DNA of 64,000 bases from Hominenteromicrobium sp964531265 (lineage in GTDB: Bacteria; Bacillota; Clostridia; Oscillospirales; Acutalibacteraceae), in the NCBI GenBank assembly GCA_964531265.1, contig CAZHDW010000010.1, positions 10,257-74,256 of the forward strand. Direction: 5' to 3'. Numbering within the stretch: position 1 is the stretch's first letter; each line of letters starts with the position of its first letter. A program made the translations under genes and the position numbers. The notes beneath the pieces are model-generated. The model ran no database searches and was not told the origin of the DNA. It saw only the letters and a program-made list of their open reading frames with translations. Positions 15,133-22,942 of this stretch are shown here, piece by piece.

Positions 15133-16488
15133 ATGCTGAAAAATGTTGTTCGAAATTTCTCATCCTCGCTTTCGGATATTTACAATCTGAAGGATGAAAA
15201 CGCCAAGGGCCGCCTTATAAGTCTCGGCAGCTCGCTTGTCACTTCGCTCTACAATGTCTTCATTACCGGCATTTTCTACACCGGCTTCCTGTCGATGTAC
15301 GGAATGTCGATTAGTGATGTCGGTATAATTTCCTATATACCGCTCATCGCAAACTGCTTCTCGATCTTTTCCTCCATGATCTTAGAGCGTATACCCAAGA
15401 GGAAATGGGTGCTTGTGGCCTCCAAGATATTCTTCTACGCCACATACATCATCGCCACCACGCTCATGCCGCAGTTTGTCTTCGATAAACAGGCAAGGAT
15501 AATCTGGTTCGGCGTGATACTCTTTGTGGGTCATGCGGTATATGCGCTGTTCAGCCCCGGCTTCACACCGTGGTTTTACGCATTCTATCCGGTCGAAAAC
15601 GAGCCGCGAACACGCTACATAACGCTCAATCAGGTCTTTTCGTCCATAATGAGCAGTGTTACGCTCATTCTCAGCGGACTTTTGACTGACTCTCTTTCCG
15701 GCACGGCTTATGAAAACACCATAATACTTGTGTTGCGCTATTTCGCGTTCTTCCTTGTACTTGTGGATGTATTCATGCAGTCAAGAGCGATAGAGTACCC
15801 CTATCCGAAGGGCCCGAAGCTTCGCTTTTCGCAGATATTCACTCTGCCGTTCCACTATAAAAAGTTCATGGCATGTCTGCTCCTGATGTTTGTCTGGAGC
15901 TTCAACTCAAATGTATGCTCCCTTTGGAACTACCATCTGCTCAACCACATGGAGTTCTCCTATACACTCATAAACTCCATGTCCGTCATGTACACCGTGA
16001 TACTTGTCCTGCTGTCCGGCAGCTGGAGAAAGCTTATCCACCGCTATTCATGGGTAAAAACCTTCGGCATCGCGACACTGATATGGGTGCCCACCGAGCC
16101 GCTGTACTTTCTCATGACACCGGACACCACCTTTATGTATATTCCTCTCTGCGTATGGCAGAACATATTGAGCGTCGGTCTCAACCTTTCATATGCCAAT
16201 ATACTGTACATGAATCTGCCGGAGGAAAACTCCACCGCACACATCGCCTTCCATACGATCGGCTGCAATTTCTTTGCATTCCTCGGTCAGCTTGTCGGCA
16301 CATATGTCAGCTCGATCGGCGGAGATACGCCCTTCATGCTCTTCGGCATGGAGATGTACACAGTACAGTTCAACACACTGATCAGAGCGGTTCTGATGAC
16401 GATAATCGGTCTGGTGTGCGTGATCGGCTGGAGACATTTCACGCCCGATAATGATATTCAGGAAATCGAGGCGCGCTCATATCGCTGA
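15133..16488 (+). CDS. Major facilitator superfamily transporter
   Basis: Integral membrane protein of 451 residues with about twelve hydrophobic segments and the short basic loop ERIPKRKW after segment 2, as in MFS carriers. The sequence resembles the uncharacterised clostridial MFS proteins that begin with a cytoplasmic NLKDENAKGRL-type stretch. Substrate unknown; both sugar uptake and drug efflux are possible. It has its own promoter and a strong terminator, so it is a single-gene unit. Start ATG follows GGAGG (15119-15123) at 9 bases. Confidence 0.85.
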   Translation: MLKNVVRNFSSSLSDIYNLKDENAKGRLISLGSSLVTSLYNVFITGIFYTGFLSMYGMSISDVGIISYIPLIANCFSIFSSMILERIPKRKWVLVASKIFFYATYIIATTLMPQFVFDKQARIIWFGVILFVGHAVYALFSPGFTPWFYAFYPVENEPRTRYITLNQVFSSIMSSVTLILSGLLTDSLSGTAYENTIILVLRYFAFFLVLVDVFMQSRAIEYPYPKGPKLRFSQIFTLPFHYKKFMACLLLMFVWSFNSNVCSLWNYHLLNHMEFSYTLINSMSVMYTVILVLLSGSWRKLIHRYSWVKTFGIATLIWVPTEPLYFLMTPDTTFMYIPLCVWQNILSVGLNLSYANILYMNLPEENSTAHIAFHTIGCNFFAFLGQLVGTYVSSIGGDTPFMLFGMEMYTVQFNTLIRAVLMTIIGLVCVIGWRHFTPDNDIQEIEARSYR

Positions 16489-16511
16489 ATTTGAATATTT
16501 GTTTATTTTTG

Positions 16512-16550
16512 ATCCGCTGAGGTATGATGCCTCAGCGGATTGCTTTTTTA
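16512..16550 (+). terminator. Intrinsic terminator of the MFS gene
   Basis: Perfect 11-bp stem ATCCGCTGAGG (16512-16522) with CCTCAGCGGAT (16530-16540), 7-base loop, then TGCTTTTTTA. Confidence 0.93.
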
Positions 16551-16599
16551 TGCCTGTTTTCCATGCCCAGATTTCATTACTTTTACCAATCGAATTTTC

Positions 16600-16628
16600 T
16601 TGTAACCTGTCATATTTTCACGTATAAT
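16600..16628 (+). promoter_or_regulatory. Promoter for the MATE exporter gene
   Basis: TTGTAA (16600-16605), 17-base spacer, TATAAT (16623-16628). Confidence 0.75.
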
Positions 16629-16677
16629 TTTTATTGTCGGCAAAACTGCCGAATTTTTTTCAGGAGGAAGTAAGCAT

Positions 16678-18051
16678 ATGCCATCCGCATCCAAATCAAA
16701 ACGCAATATAGACATGACAAAGGGCTCTCAGCTAAAGCTGATAATTATGTTCGGATTACCGATACTCTTCGGCAGTATTTTCCAGCAGCTTTATAGCATG
16801 GTTGACAGCATAGTGGTCGGCAGGTTCGTCAGTGCCGGTGCACTTGCGGCAGTTGGAGCCACGGGAAATATATCCGGTCTTCTGATATCGGCCGCTACCG
16901 GTCTCACGACGGGTGCCAGCATCGTATCGGCTCAGCTAATGGGCGCAAAGCAGACCGACCGCATAAAGGCATCAATTTCGACCACTCTCATATTCACACT
17001 CATTCTCTCGGTCATCATTTCCATCGTCGGTGCACTCGGCGCCGGTAAGCTCTGCGAGTGGACAAGAGTCCCCGAGGATATTTTCGAAGACTCAGTTACA
17101 TATCTTCGCATTTACATGATCGGCCTCGTGTTTTTGATGCTATATAATTTCTTCGCCTCGATGCTCCGCTCCTTTGGCGATTCCACCACTCCCCTCGTAT
17201 TCCTCATCATCTCAAGCATCCTGAATATCATCGGAGACCTCTGGTTCGTTATCGGTCTTCATATGGGTGTTGCGGGCGTTGCATGGGCAACCGTCCTCTC
17301 ACAGGCGATATCCGTAATTCTCTGCATAATTTATGTCAGTCACAAGGTAGAATACTTCAAATTCGCCAAGGGTGAATTCCGATTCAACAAGGGCCTTTTC
17401 CGTGAAATACTCCGAATGGGAATCCCGAGCGCACTTCAGGGCTCCGTCATGAGCCTCGGCTTTGTGCTCGTACAGGGACTTATCAATTCCTTTGGTTCAA
17501 ACTACATCGCAGCATACACTGCCGCAAGCAAAATGGAAATGCTCTCCCACCTGCCCGTGGACAGCTTTGCAATGGGATATGCCGTGTATGTCGGTCAGAA
17601 CATGGGTGCCGGAAATGTAGAGCGCACAAAGGAGGGTCTGCGCAAGACACTCATCATGACAAGTGCTCTTTGCGTTGTGCTGGCCGTGCTGCTGTTTGGC
17701 ATCGGAGAACGGCTTGTCGGACTCTTTGTTGACGAAAGCGAAACCATTGTTATTCAGTACGGTGCTCAGTTCCTGCGCACCTTCGCACCGTTCACAGTCC
17801 TGTTTGCGGCTATGAACGTGTATAACTCCACACTGCGCGGTGCCGGAGACTCCGTATTCTCAATGGCAGCCATGATGTGCGATCTTGGCTTCAGAGTTAT
17901 CGCCGCATACATTCTTTGCAGCATTCCGAGTATCGGCTTCCTCGGCATTGCCTACGCAATCCCGACGGGCTGGGCCGTCGCTGCACTTATAAGCTTCATC
18001 CGTTATCGTACCGGAAAGTGGCAAACCAAGACCGTACAGCTTTCAAAATAA
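16678..18051 (+). CDS. MATE family multidrug exporter
   Basis: Predicted sodium- or proton-coupled efflux protein with 12 membrane helices in two similar halves; 457 residues is typical. Recognisable blocks are FGLPILFGSIFQQLY near residue 26, MVDSIVVGRF near 41, and LRSFGDSTTPL in the first half matched by LRGAGDSVFSM in the second half. The RBS AGGAGGAAG lies 7 bases before the ATG. Monocistronic, with its own promoter and terminator. A second, only distantly similar MATE protein is encoded at about 36.8-38.2 kb. Confidence 0.93.
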   Translation: MPSASKSKRNIDMTKGSQLKLIIMFGLPILFGSIFQQLYSMVDSIVVGRFVSAGALAAVGATGNISGLLISAATGLTTGASIVSAQLMGAKQTDRIKASISTTLIFTLILSVIISIVGALGAGKLCEWTRVPEDIFEDSVTYLRIYMIGLVFLMLYNFFASMLRSFGDSTTPLVFLIISSILNIIGDLWFVIGLHMGVAGVAWATVLSQAISVILCIIYVSHKVEYFKFAKGEFRFNKGLFREILRMGIPSALQGSVMSLGFVLVQGLINSFGSNYIAAYTAASKMEMLSHLPVDSFAMGYAVYVGQNMGAGNVERTKEGLRKTLIMTSALCVVLAVLLFGIGERLVGLFVDESETIVIQYGAQFLRTFAPFTVLFAAMNVYNSTLRGAGDSVFSMAAMMCDLGFRVIAAYILCSIPSIGFLGIAYAIPTGWAVAALISFIRYRTGKWQTKTVQLSK

Positions 18052-18061
18052 TCACAAAGCA

Positions 18062-18110
18062 GAGCAGGAAGTGCGACCTCGTTCATCGCGCCCTGCTCCT
18101 TTGTTTTTTC
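18062..18110 (+). terminator. Intrinsic terminator of the MATE exporter gene
   Basis: GAGCAGG (18062-18068) pairs with CCTGCTC (18092-18098), followed by CTTTGTTTTTT. Confidence 0.8.
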
Positions 18111-18362
18111 GCGGCTCTTCCGAGCTTGTATCACCCCTGTACATTATGCTATTTAGAAATTTCCGTCAGTCAAACTTTCATTTTCCGATTATTGATGGCA
18201 AATCACATCTTTTCAGTTTGAAATGACGGGCTATATTATTTTTATTCGCATCAAAGCAGTCTGAGAGCAGAGAAATCAAAATCAACAACCGCGTTTTTAT
18301 GCCCTGAACGCCGAAAACAAAGTTATTTGCGCAGAAAGTGCACAAATTTCGAGCCATAAACT

Positions 18363-18384
18363 ATTTCAAATTTTTCTTTGAAAT
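18363..18384. promoter_or_regulatory. Perfect 8-bp dyad upstream of the gdhA -35 box (candidate operator)
   Basis: ATTTCAAA (18363-18370), 6-base spacer, TTTGAAAT (18377-18384), ending 3 bases before the -35 hexamer. The position fits an activator or repressor site. The 250 bases before it (18112-18362) are AT-rich and show no gene, tRNA or other structure I can support. Confidence 0.45.
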
Positions 18385-18387
18385 ATA

Positions 18388-18416
18388 TTGTCAACCTCTT
18401 CAACATATGCTACAAT
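18388..18416 (+). promoter_or_regulatory. Promoter for gdhA
   Basis: TTGTCA (18388-18393), 17-base spacer, TACAAT (18411-18416); leader of about 100 bases before the ATG. Confidence 0.7.
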
Positions 18417-18523
18417 ACTAAAGTGGTTTGCAGGGACGCAGCTTTGAATTTTTGCAGGATTGCGTTTTCAAAATTGCGTTTTGTACCATTTTCCGCATCA
18501 TTTTATTACTAAGGGGCGATTTT

Positions 18524-19855
18524 ATGTCTTATGTCAGCAATCAGCTCGAAGAATTGAAAAGAAAGAATTCAAATGAGCCCGAATTCATTCAGGCTGCCAC
18601 AGAAGTTCTCACCTCTCTTGAGCCTGTTATAGAAGCTAATCCGCAGTATGAGGCTGCCGGCATTCTCGAAAGAATCACAGAGCCGGAGCGCCAGATAATT
18701 TTCAGAGTTCCGTGGGTAGATGACAACGGCAATGTCAGAGTTAACCGTGGCTTCCGTGTCCAGTTCAACTCCGCTATCGGCCCGTACAAGGGCGGCATTC
18801 GTCTGCATCCTTCCGTAAACCTCGGCGTTATCAAGTTCCTCGGCTTTGAGCAGATATTCAAGAATTCCCTCACCGGTCTTCCGATCGGCGGCGGTAAGGG
18901 TGGATCCGACTTTGACCCGAAGGGCAAGAGTGACCGCGAAATCATGGCATTCTGCCAGAGCTTTATGACCGAGCTTTACAGACATATCGGTGCCGATACC
19001 GACGTTCCCGCCGGTGACATCGGTGTTGGAGCAAGAGAGATCGGCTATCTCTACGGCCAGTACAAGCGCATTCGCAACTGCTATGAGGGCGTTCTGACCG
19101 GTAAGGGCCTCACCTACGGTGGCTCCCTTGTTCGTACACAGGCTACCGGTTACGGTCTTCTCTACTTCACAGAGGCTTTGCTCAAGAAGAACGGCATGGA
19201 GCTTGCAGGCAAGATCGTTGCTATCTCCGGTGCAGGTAATGTTGCTATTTATGCTGCTGAGAAAGCTATCGAGCTCGGCGCAAAGGTCGTTACTATGTCC
19301 GACTCAACAGGCTGGGTATACGATGCCGAAGGCATCGACCTCAAGGCTGTCAAGGAGATCAAGGAGGTTCAGCGCGGCAGAATGTCCGAGTACAAAAAGT
19401 ACCGTCCGAACAGCGAATACCACGAGGGCAAGGGTGTTTGGAGCGTAAAATGCGATATAGCTCTCCCCTGTGCTACACAGAATGAGCTGAATAAGGAAGA
19501 CGCCGAAATGCTCGTTGCAAACGGTGTTCAGGTTGTCGCAGAGGGCGCTAACATGCCCACAACTCTTGAGGGCACTGAGGTATTCCAGAAGGCCGGCGTC
19601 CTCTTTGCACCGGGTAAGGCTGCAAACGCAGGCGGCGTTGCTACATCCGCACTTGAGATGAGCCAGAACAGCGAGCGTCTCTCCTGGAGCTTCGAAGAGG
19701 TCGACGAAAAGCTTAAGGGCATCATGCAGAACATCTTCAAGAATGTCGATGCCGCTGCCGAGAAATACGGCCATCCGAAGAACTACGTCATCGGTGCTAA
19801 CATCGCAGGCTTTGTTAAGGTTGCTGATGCAATGCTGGCACAGGGCGTTGTTTGA
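18524..19855 (+). CDS. gdhA: NADP-type glutamate dehydrogenase
   Basis: Interconverts 2-oxoglutarate plus ammonium and glutamate; hexameric and cytoplasmic. The 443-residue protein has the substrate-binding Lys89 (GPYKGGIR), Lys113 (QIFKNSLTGLP) and catalytic Lys125 (GGGKGGSDFDPKG), the Asp loop DVPAGDIGVG near 163, and a Rossmann region with SGAGNVA near 237. The small-hexamer length is that of the usual NADP-dependent anabolic enzymes, but cofactor use is inferred. The ATG at 18524 follows AAGGGG; an upstream in-frame ATG at 18428 lacks an RBS. Codon use is strongly biased, consistent with high expression. Confidence 0.96.
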   Translation: MSYVSNQLEELKRKNSNEPEFIQAATEVLTSLEPVIEANPQYEAAGILERITEPERQIIFRVPWVDDNGNVRVNRGFRVQFNSAIGPYKGGIRLHPSVNLGVIKFLGFEQIFKNSLTGLPIGGGKGGSDFDPKGKSDREIMAFCQSFMTELYRHIGADTDVPAGDIGVGAREIGYLYGQYKRIRNCYEGVLTGKGLTYGGSLVRTQATGYGLLYFTEALLKKNGMELAGKIVAISGAGNVAIYAAEKAIELGAKVVTMSDSTGWVYDAEGIDLKAVKEIKEVQRGRMSEYKKYRPNSEYHEGKGVWSVKCDIALPCATQNELNKEDAEMLVANGVQVVAEGANMPTTLEGTEVFQKAGVLFAPGKAANAGGVATSALEMSQNSERLSWSFEEVDEKLKGIMQNIFKNVDAAAEKYGHPKNYVIGANIAGFVKVADAMLAQGVV

Positions 19856-19887
19856 TCCTGAGAATCAAATATAGCTGAATAAATCGA

Positions 19888-19925
19888 CAAGGTGTGACCG
19901 TTAAAGATCACACCTTGTTTTTTGT
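19888..19925 (+). terminator. Intrinsic terminator of gdhA
   Basis: Perfect 10-bp stem CAAGGTGTGA (19888-19897) with TCACACCTTG (19908-19917), followed by six to seven T. Its T-run touches the end of the opposing pseudogene. Confidence 0.93.
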
Positions 19926-20352
19926 TATCGTGCCGATGTCCATGCCGATAAAAGCTCACTTTGTGAGCTCCAGCGCTCTTCTCTATTATCGCTGACCGCC
20001 TTTTTTGCAATTAAGTATTTCTCCTCTGACAGAGTCCACACCTCAGCCTCACGGCTGTAATTCGCAAACATCGCAAAGGCCATGGCACCGACAGTGTATA
20101 CGTTTGTCACCTCGTCTATCACTGCACCCAAAGTGAACTCCTCCGGCGACATAAAGCGCTCGCTTCCCCGTGCTGTCGGAGCACCGGCAAATTTCAGGAA
20201 AATTCTTCTCTGCCCGTCCTTCAAGCCGAAGCAGATATTGCCGGAATCCTGATCATCGAACACCTTGAATACCCTACCGTATTTTTTAGAAAGCCAAAAT
20301 CAAACGGTTCCTTCATTCGGTACGATATTCCGTCCGTCTGTTGAATATACAT
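19925..20352 (-). pseudogene. Decayed protein-kinase-like gene (frameshift plus internal deletion)
   Basis: A start with good RBS (GGAGG, ATG at 20352) opens MYIQQTDGISY...PFDFGF, but the frame is lost at a run of six A around 20282-20287; one more A would restore it into KYGRVFKVFDDQDSGNICFG. The second part continues FLKFAGAPTA and then jumps to RGSERFMSPEEFTLGAVIDEVTNVYT and a C-terminal helix. From memory of the clostridial serine/threonine-kinase-like family with this ending, about 120 residues carrying the catalytic loop should lie between these two blocks; they are missing. So there are two independent lesions. No catalytic residues remain. The single-base lesion alone could be a sequencing error, the deletion could not. 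Confidence 0.7.
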
Positions 20353-20457
20353 ATATCCACCTCCGTATTACAAAATCAATTTTATCACAGCCGAGAGTAA
20401 CTGTAAACATACACATATCTTACTGCGGTACAGCATAAAGTTCCGACATGCTCACGA

Positions 20458-20486
20458 TTGAAAAAAATATCAAATTATGGTATCCT
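20458..20486 (+). promoter_or_regulatory. Promoter for the structured leader and PTS-IIC-like gene
   Basis: TTGAAA (20458-20463), 17-base spacer, TATCCT (20481-20486). The predicted start near 20492 coincides with the first strand of the folded RNA described next. Confidence 0.65.
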
Positions 20487-20491
20487 TATTT

Positions 20492-20698
20492 CATAACTCA
20501 GTCGGCGGCCGGCTGACGTACCGTGATTACTTCATCCGAATGACCGCAAAATTTGGGAATCCCCCAAAGGCTTTCGTCTGAACGAAAGTGGACGGATACC
20601 GACTGCAACATAGTCAATATAGATTCTTTCTTGCACAAATGTGCAGCGCAAAAGCGCCATTACAGGGGCTTTGCCCCAAATAGAAAGGATTGTAAAGC
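20492..20698 (+). ncRNA. Structured 5' leader RNA of unknown class (possible riboswitch)
   Basis: About 207 bases between promoter and start codon with nested pairing. Outer stem CAGTCGG (20499-20505) with CCGACTG (20599-20605); inner stem ATCCG (20534-20538) with CGGAT (20593-20597); within it, hairpins TTTGGG/CCCAAA (20552-20557, 20563-20568) and CTTTCGT/ACGAAAG (20571-20577, 20582-20588). After the outer stem come three short hairpins: TGCAC/GTGCA (20632-20645), GCGC/GCGC (20646-20657) and GGGGC/GCCCC (20665-20677); the last ends 6 bases before the AAAGGA ribosome binding site. I compared the sequence by memory with the common riboswitch consensus cores and none fits. There is no long U-run terminator, so control would be on translation. 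Structure is visible; ligand sensing is inference. Confidence 0.5.
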
Positions 20699-21757
20699 TT
20701 GAAAACAGAAAACAAACAAAATGAAAGTAAGCTGAAGCATTATCTGCGTAAATATTTTATTGACGCAATGAGCGCCATGGCGCAGGGACTCTTTGCTTCC
20801 CTGCTCATCGGAACGATCATCTCTACCATAGGCGCACAGCTCAACATGCAGCTTTTGGTGGACATCGGCGGATATGCAAAGTCCGCTGCCGGCCCTGCCA
20901 TGGCAGTCGCTATCGGATATGCTCTTGAGGCCCCGGCACTCGTGCTCTTTTCTCTGGTCGCAGTCGGAGGAGCAGCAAATACGCTCGGCGGCGCCGGCGG
21001 CCCTCTGGCTGTATTTTTCCTTGCTATCGCAGCAGCGGAGCTCGGAAAGCTCGTCAGCAAGAAGACTAAGATCGATATCCTCGTTACGCCGCTCGTAACG
21101 ATATTCTCCGGATGCCTGTTTGCATATCTCTTTGCCCCGTACATCGGCTCTGCGGCCTCAAGCGTCGGCACTCTGATAATGTGGGCTACCGAGCAGCAGC
21201 CGTTACTCATGGGCATTGTGGTTTCCGTAGTGGTTGGAATGGTACTTACTCTGCCGATAAGCAGTGCGGCAATATGCTCCGTGCTCGGTCTCACCGGGCT
21301 TGCCGGTGGTGCAGCCGTTGCAGGCTGCTGTGCACAGATGATCGGCTTTGCCGTTATCAGCTTTAAAGAAAACCGTTGGGGCGGTTTTTTCGCACAGGGC
21401 ATCGGAACCTCGATGCTTCAGGTGCCGAATATCATAAAGAATCCGCGTATCTGGATAGCCCCAACATTGGCCTCGGCCATAACAGGCCCGATAGCCACCT
21501 GCGTTTTCAAAATGCAGATGAACGGCGAGGCTATTTCAAGCGGCATGGGCACCTGTGGCCTTGTAGGACAGATAGGCGTATACACCGGCTGGCTGAACGA
21601 CATTGCAGCCGGAACAAAGGCCGCTGTTACCGCGATGGACTGGATAGGGCTGGTGCTTATCAGCTTTATTCTTCCGGCAGTGCTTTCTCTCATTTTTGAC
21701 ATCATTCTCCGCAAGCTTAACTGGGTAAAGGACGGCGACATGAAGCTGGATATCTGA
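20699..21757 (+). CDS. PTS-IIC-like membrane transporter (PTS_EIIC_2 / PfoR-type)
   Basis: Integral membrane protein of 352 residues with about nine to ten hydrophobic segments and repeated small-residue stretches (VAVGGAANTLGGAGGP near 89, LPISSAAICSVLGLTGLAGG near 181). It matches the EIIC-like family that includes the Clostridium perfringens PfoR protein. No PTS IIA or IIB domains are present in the protein or nearby, so it is an orphan permease of unknown substrate. Start is TTG, chosen because AAAGGA lies 9 bases upstream and no ATG is in frame before residue 24. Its mRNA begins with the structured leader, which suggests control by a ligand. Confidence 0.82.
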   Translation: MKTENKQNESKLKHYLRKYFIDAMSAMAQGLFASLLIGTIISTIGAQLNMQLLVDIGGYAKSAAGPAMAVAIGYALEAPALVLFSLVAVGGAANTLGGAGGPLAVFFLAIAAAELGKLVSKKTKIDILVTPLVTIFSGCLFAYLFAPYIGSAASSVGTLIMWATEQQPLLMGIVVSVVVGMVLTLPISSAAICSVLGLTGLAGGAAVAGCCAQMIGFAVISFKENRWGGFFAQGIGTSMLQVPNIIKNPRIWIAPTLASAITGPIATCVFKMQMNGEAISSGMGTCGLVGQIGVYTGWLNDIAAGTKAAVTAMDWIGLVLISFILPAVLSLIFDIILRKLNWVKDGDMKLDI

Positions 21758-21768
21758 CCCCTAAAAAC

Positions 21769-21812
21769 AAAACTCCGTATGGACAGCACATTGCATCCAT
21801 ACGGAGTTTTTT
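21769..21812. terminator. Bidirectional intrinsic terminator
   Basis: 12-bp stem ACTCCGTATGGA (21772-21783) with TCCATACGGAGT (21796-21807), T-run on the plus side and A-run on the other, so it serves both the PTS-like gene and the opposing gene that ends at 21811. Confidence 0.92.
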
Positions 21813-22434
21813 AGTTTTCTTTATCTACGAAAAGAGTCTTGAAGTACGGCAGGGATTCTATCCACTCGCAGTAAACATGCCACTCATCAAGCTTATGATT
21901 ACGCCTTGCAAAGTACATATTGACGAGGTTTTCGTATGTCATTGTGCAGGTACGCATCTGATTGTAGCTGCTCGGCAGAAGCTGTATCATGCTGTACCAG
22001 ACATCCTTATTCTTTGTCTCAAGGAATTCACCGCGAAGCGCCTCAAGCGTCTCAATGGTGCTGTCAAGGCTTTTACGTGCCACGGGAAGCATTCTCTCAC
22101 AGCTGAAATCGCTTGCATCAAAGGCCTTAGCATGTATCTTATGCATGGTGCTTGTGGAATTTGCGGTAGTACCGACCTTATAGGTATCAAATTCCTTCCA
22201 CCAGTAAAGCGGCGCTGTGATATCCACGGAAACAAATATCTGGCGGATAAACTTGCGGTGGTCACTTCCGGCAGTGCACAGGCGCTTTGCAAGAGAGAGG
22301 TCGTTTTCTCCAAGCACATATGCTCCGTCCTCACCGTAGAAGCTATCAGTTCTGTCCCAGCTGTTCATCGGATTGCGAGCTCCGCGCATCGCATTCTCAA
22401 GGTTCATAACGCTTGCGCGTTCGATCTTAATCAT
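21811..22434 (-). CDS. Conserved protein of unknown function (weak ThyX-like character)
   Basis: 207-residue soluble protein seen widely in clostridia, in my recollection mostly labelled hypothetical. Conserved-looking blocks are MRGARNPMNSWDR near residue 16, LCTAGSDHRKFIRQIFVSVDI around 52-72, APLYWWKEFDTYKVGTTANSTST around 74-96 and the end MYFARRNHKLDEWH. Spacing of His/Arg and the Trp/Thr-rich block recalls FAD-dependent thymidylate synthase, but the ThyX RHRxxSxNExSxR motif is absent, so I do not claim that activity. The ATG at 22434 has GAGGAAG upstream; an earlier in-frame start inside rlmH has none. Last gene of the murA-WalJ-rlmH run, 16 bases after rlmH. Confidence 0.75.
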   Translation of the reverse strand: MIKIERASVMNLENAMRGARNPMNSWDRTDSFYGEDGAYVLGENDLSLAKRLCTAGSDHRKFIRQIFVSVDITAPLYWWKEFDTYKVGTTANSTSTMHKIHAKAFDASDFSCERMLPVARKSLDSTIETLEALRGEFLETKNKDVWYSMIQLLPSSYNQMRTCTMTYENLVNMYFARRNHKLDEWHVYCEWIESLPYFKTLFVDKEN

Positions 22435-22450
22435 TAAACTCTTCCTCTCT

Positions 22451-22927
22451 TTATTTATGATATTTTGTTCCTGCCTGAATGGAAAAGGCTCTGTATATCT
22501 GCTCACACAGCATTACCCGTGCAAGCTGATGCGGAAATGTCATGGGCGACATTGATATCCGCTTGCCCATTTTCTTTATTGAATCATGCAGACCGTGCGA
22601 CGAGCCGATAACAAATGCCACACTGCTGCTACCGCTTAAAGCCGTATTTTCCAGCTCCGCCGCAAGCTGCTCCGACGATATCGGCTTGCCCTCTATGCAG
22701 AGCGTGTAAACCGCACAGCGCTTGAGCTGCGCCGCAATGTTCTCCGCCTCCTCACCGAGTGCCTTTTCTATTTGCGAGGCATTCGGATCCTGCGGTAAAT
22801 GCGCTTCATTCAGCTCTATAATACTGAACTTGCAGAAGGCGGACAGACGCTTTGAATACTCATTAACAGCCTCCGTCCAGTATTTTTCCTTTAGCTTTCC
22901 AACACAAACTATCTTAACATCAAGCAT
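22451..22927 (-). CDS. rlmH: 23S rRNA (pseudouridine1915-N3)-methyltransferase
   Basis: SPOUT-class methyltransferase that modifies helix 69 of 23S rRNA on the 70S ribosome. The 158-residue protein has the standard start VKIVCVGKLKEKYW, the SAM-binding FVIGSSHGLHDSIKK block near 104, and the C-terminal SMSPMTFPHQLARVMLCEQ block followed by AGTKYHK. Length is exactly that of the family. It lies 15 bases after the WalJ-type hydrolase gene, an arrangement also found in other Firmicutes. Confidence 0.97.
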   Translation of the reverse strand: MLDVKIVCVGKLKEKYWTEAVNEYSKRLSAFCKFSIIELNEAHLPQDPNASQIEKALGEEAENIAAQLKRCAVYTLCIEGKPISSEQLAAELENTALSGSSSVAFVIGSSHGLHDSIKKMGKRISMSPMTFPHQLARVMLCEQIYRAFSIQAGTKYHK

Positions 22928-22942
22928 AATGCAATTCCTTAC

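Noticed and set aside
20263..20300. Programmed frameshift in the kinase-like gene
   Set aside because: The A-run alone could suggest slippage, but the large internal deletion makes simple gene decay the better explanation.
20492..20605. Known riboswitch (c-di-GMP, c-di-AMP, THF, ZTP, cobalamin, guanidine, SAM, T-box)
   Set aside because: The conserved cores I remember for these classes are not present; a covariance search is still needed to be certain.
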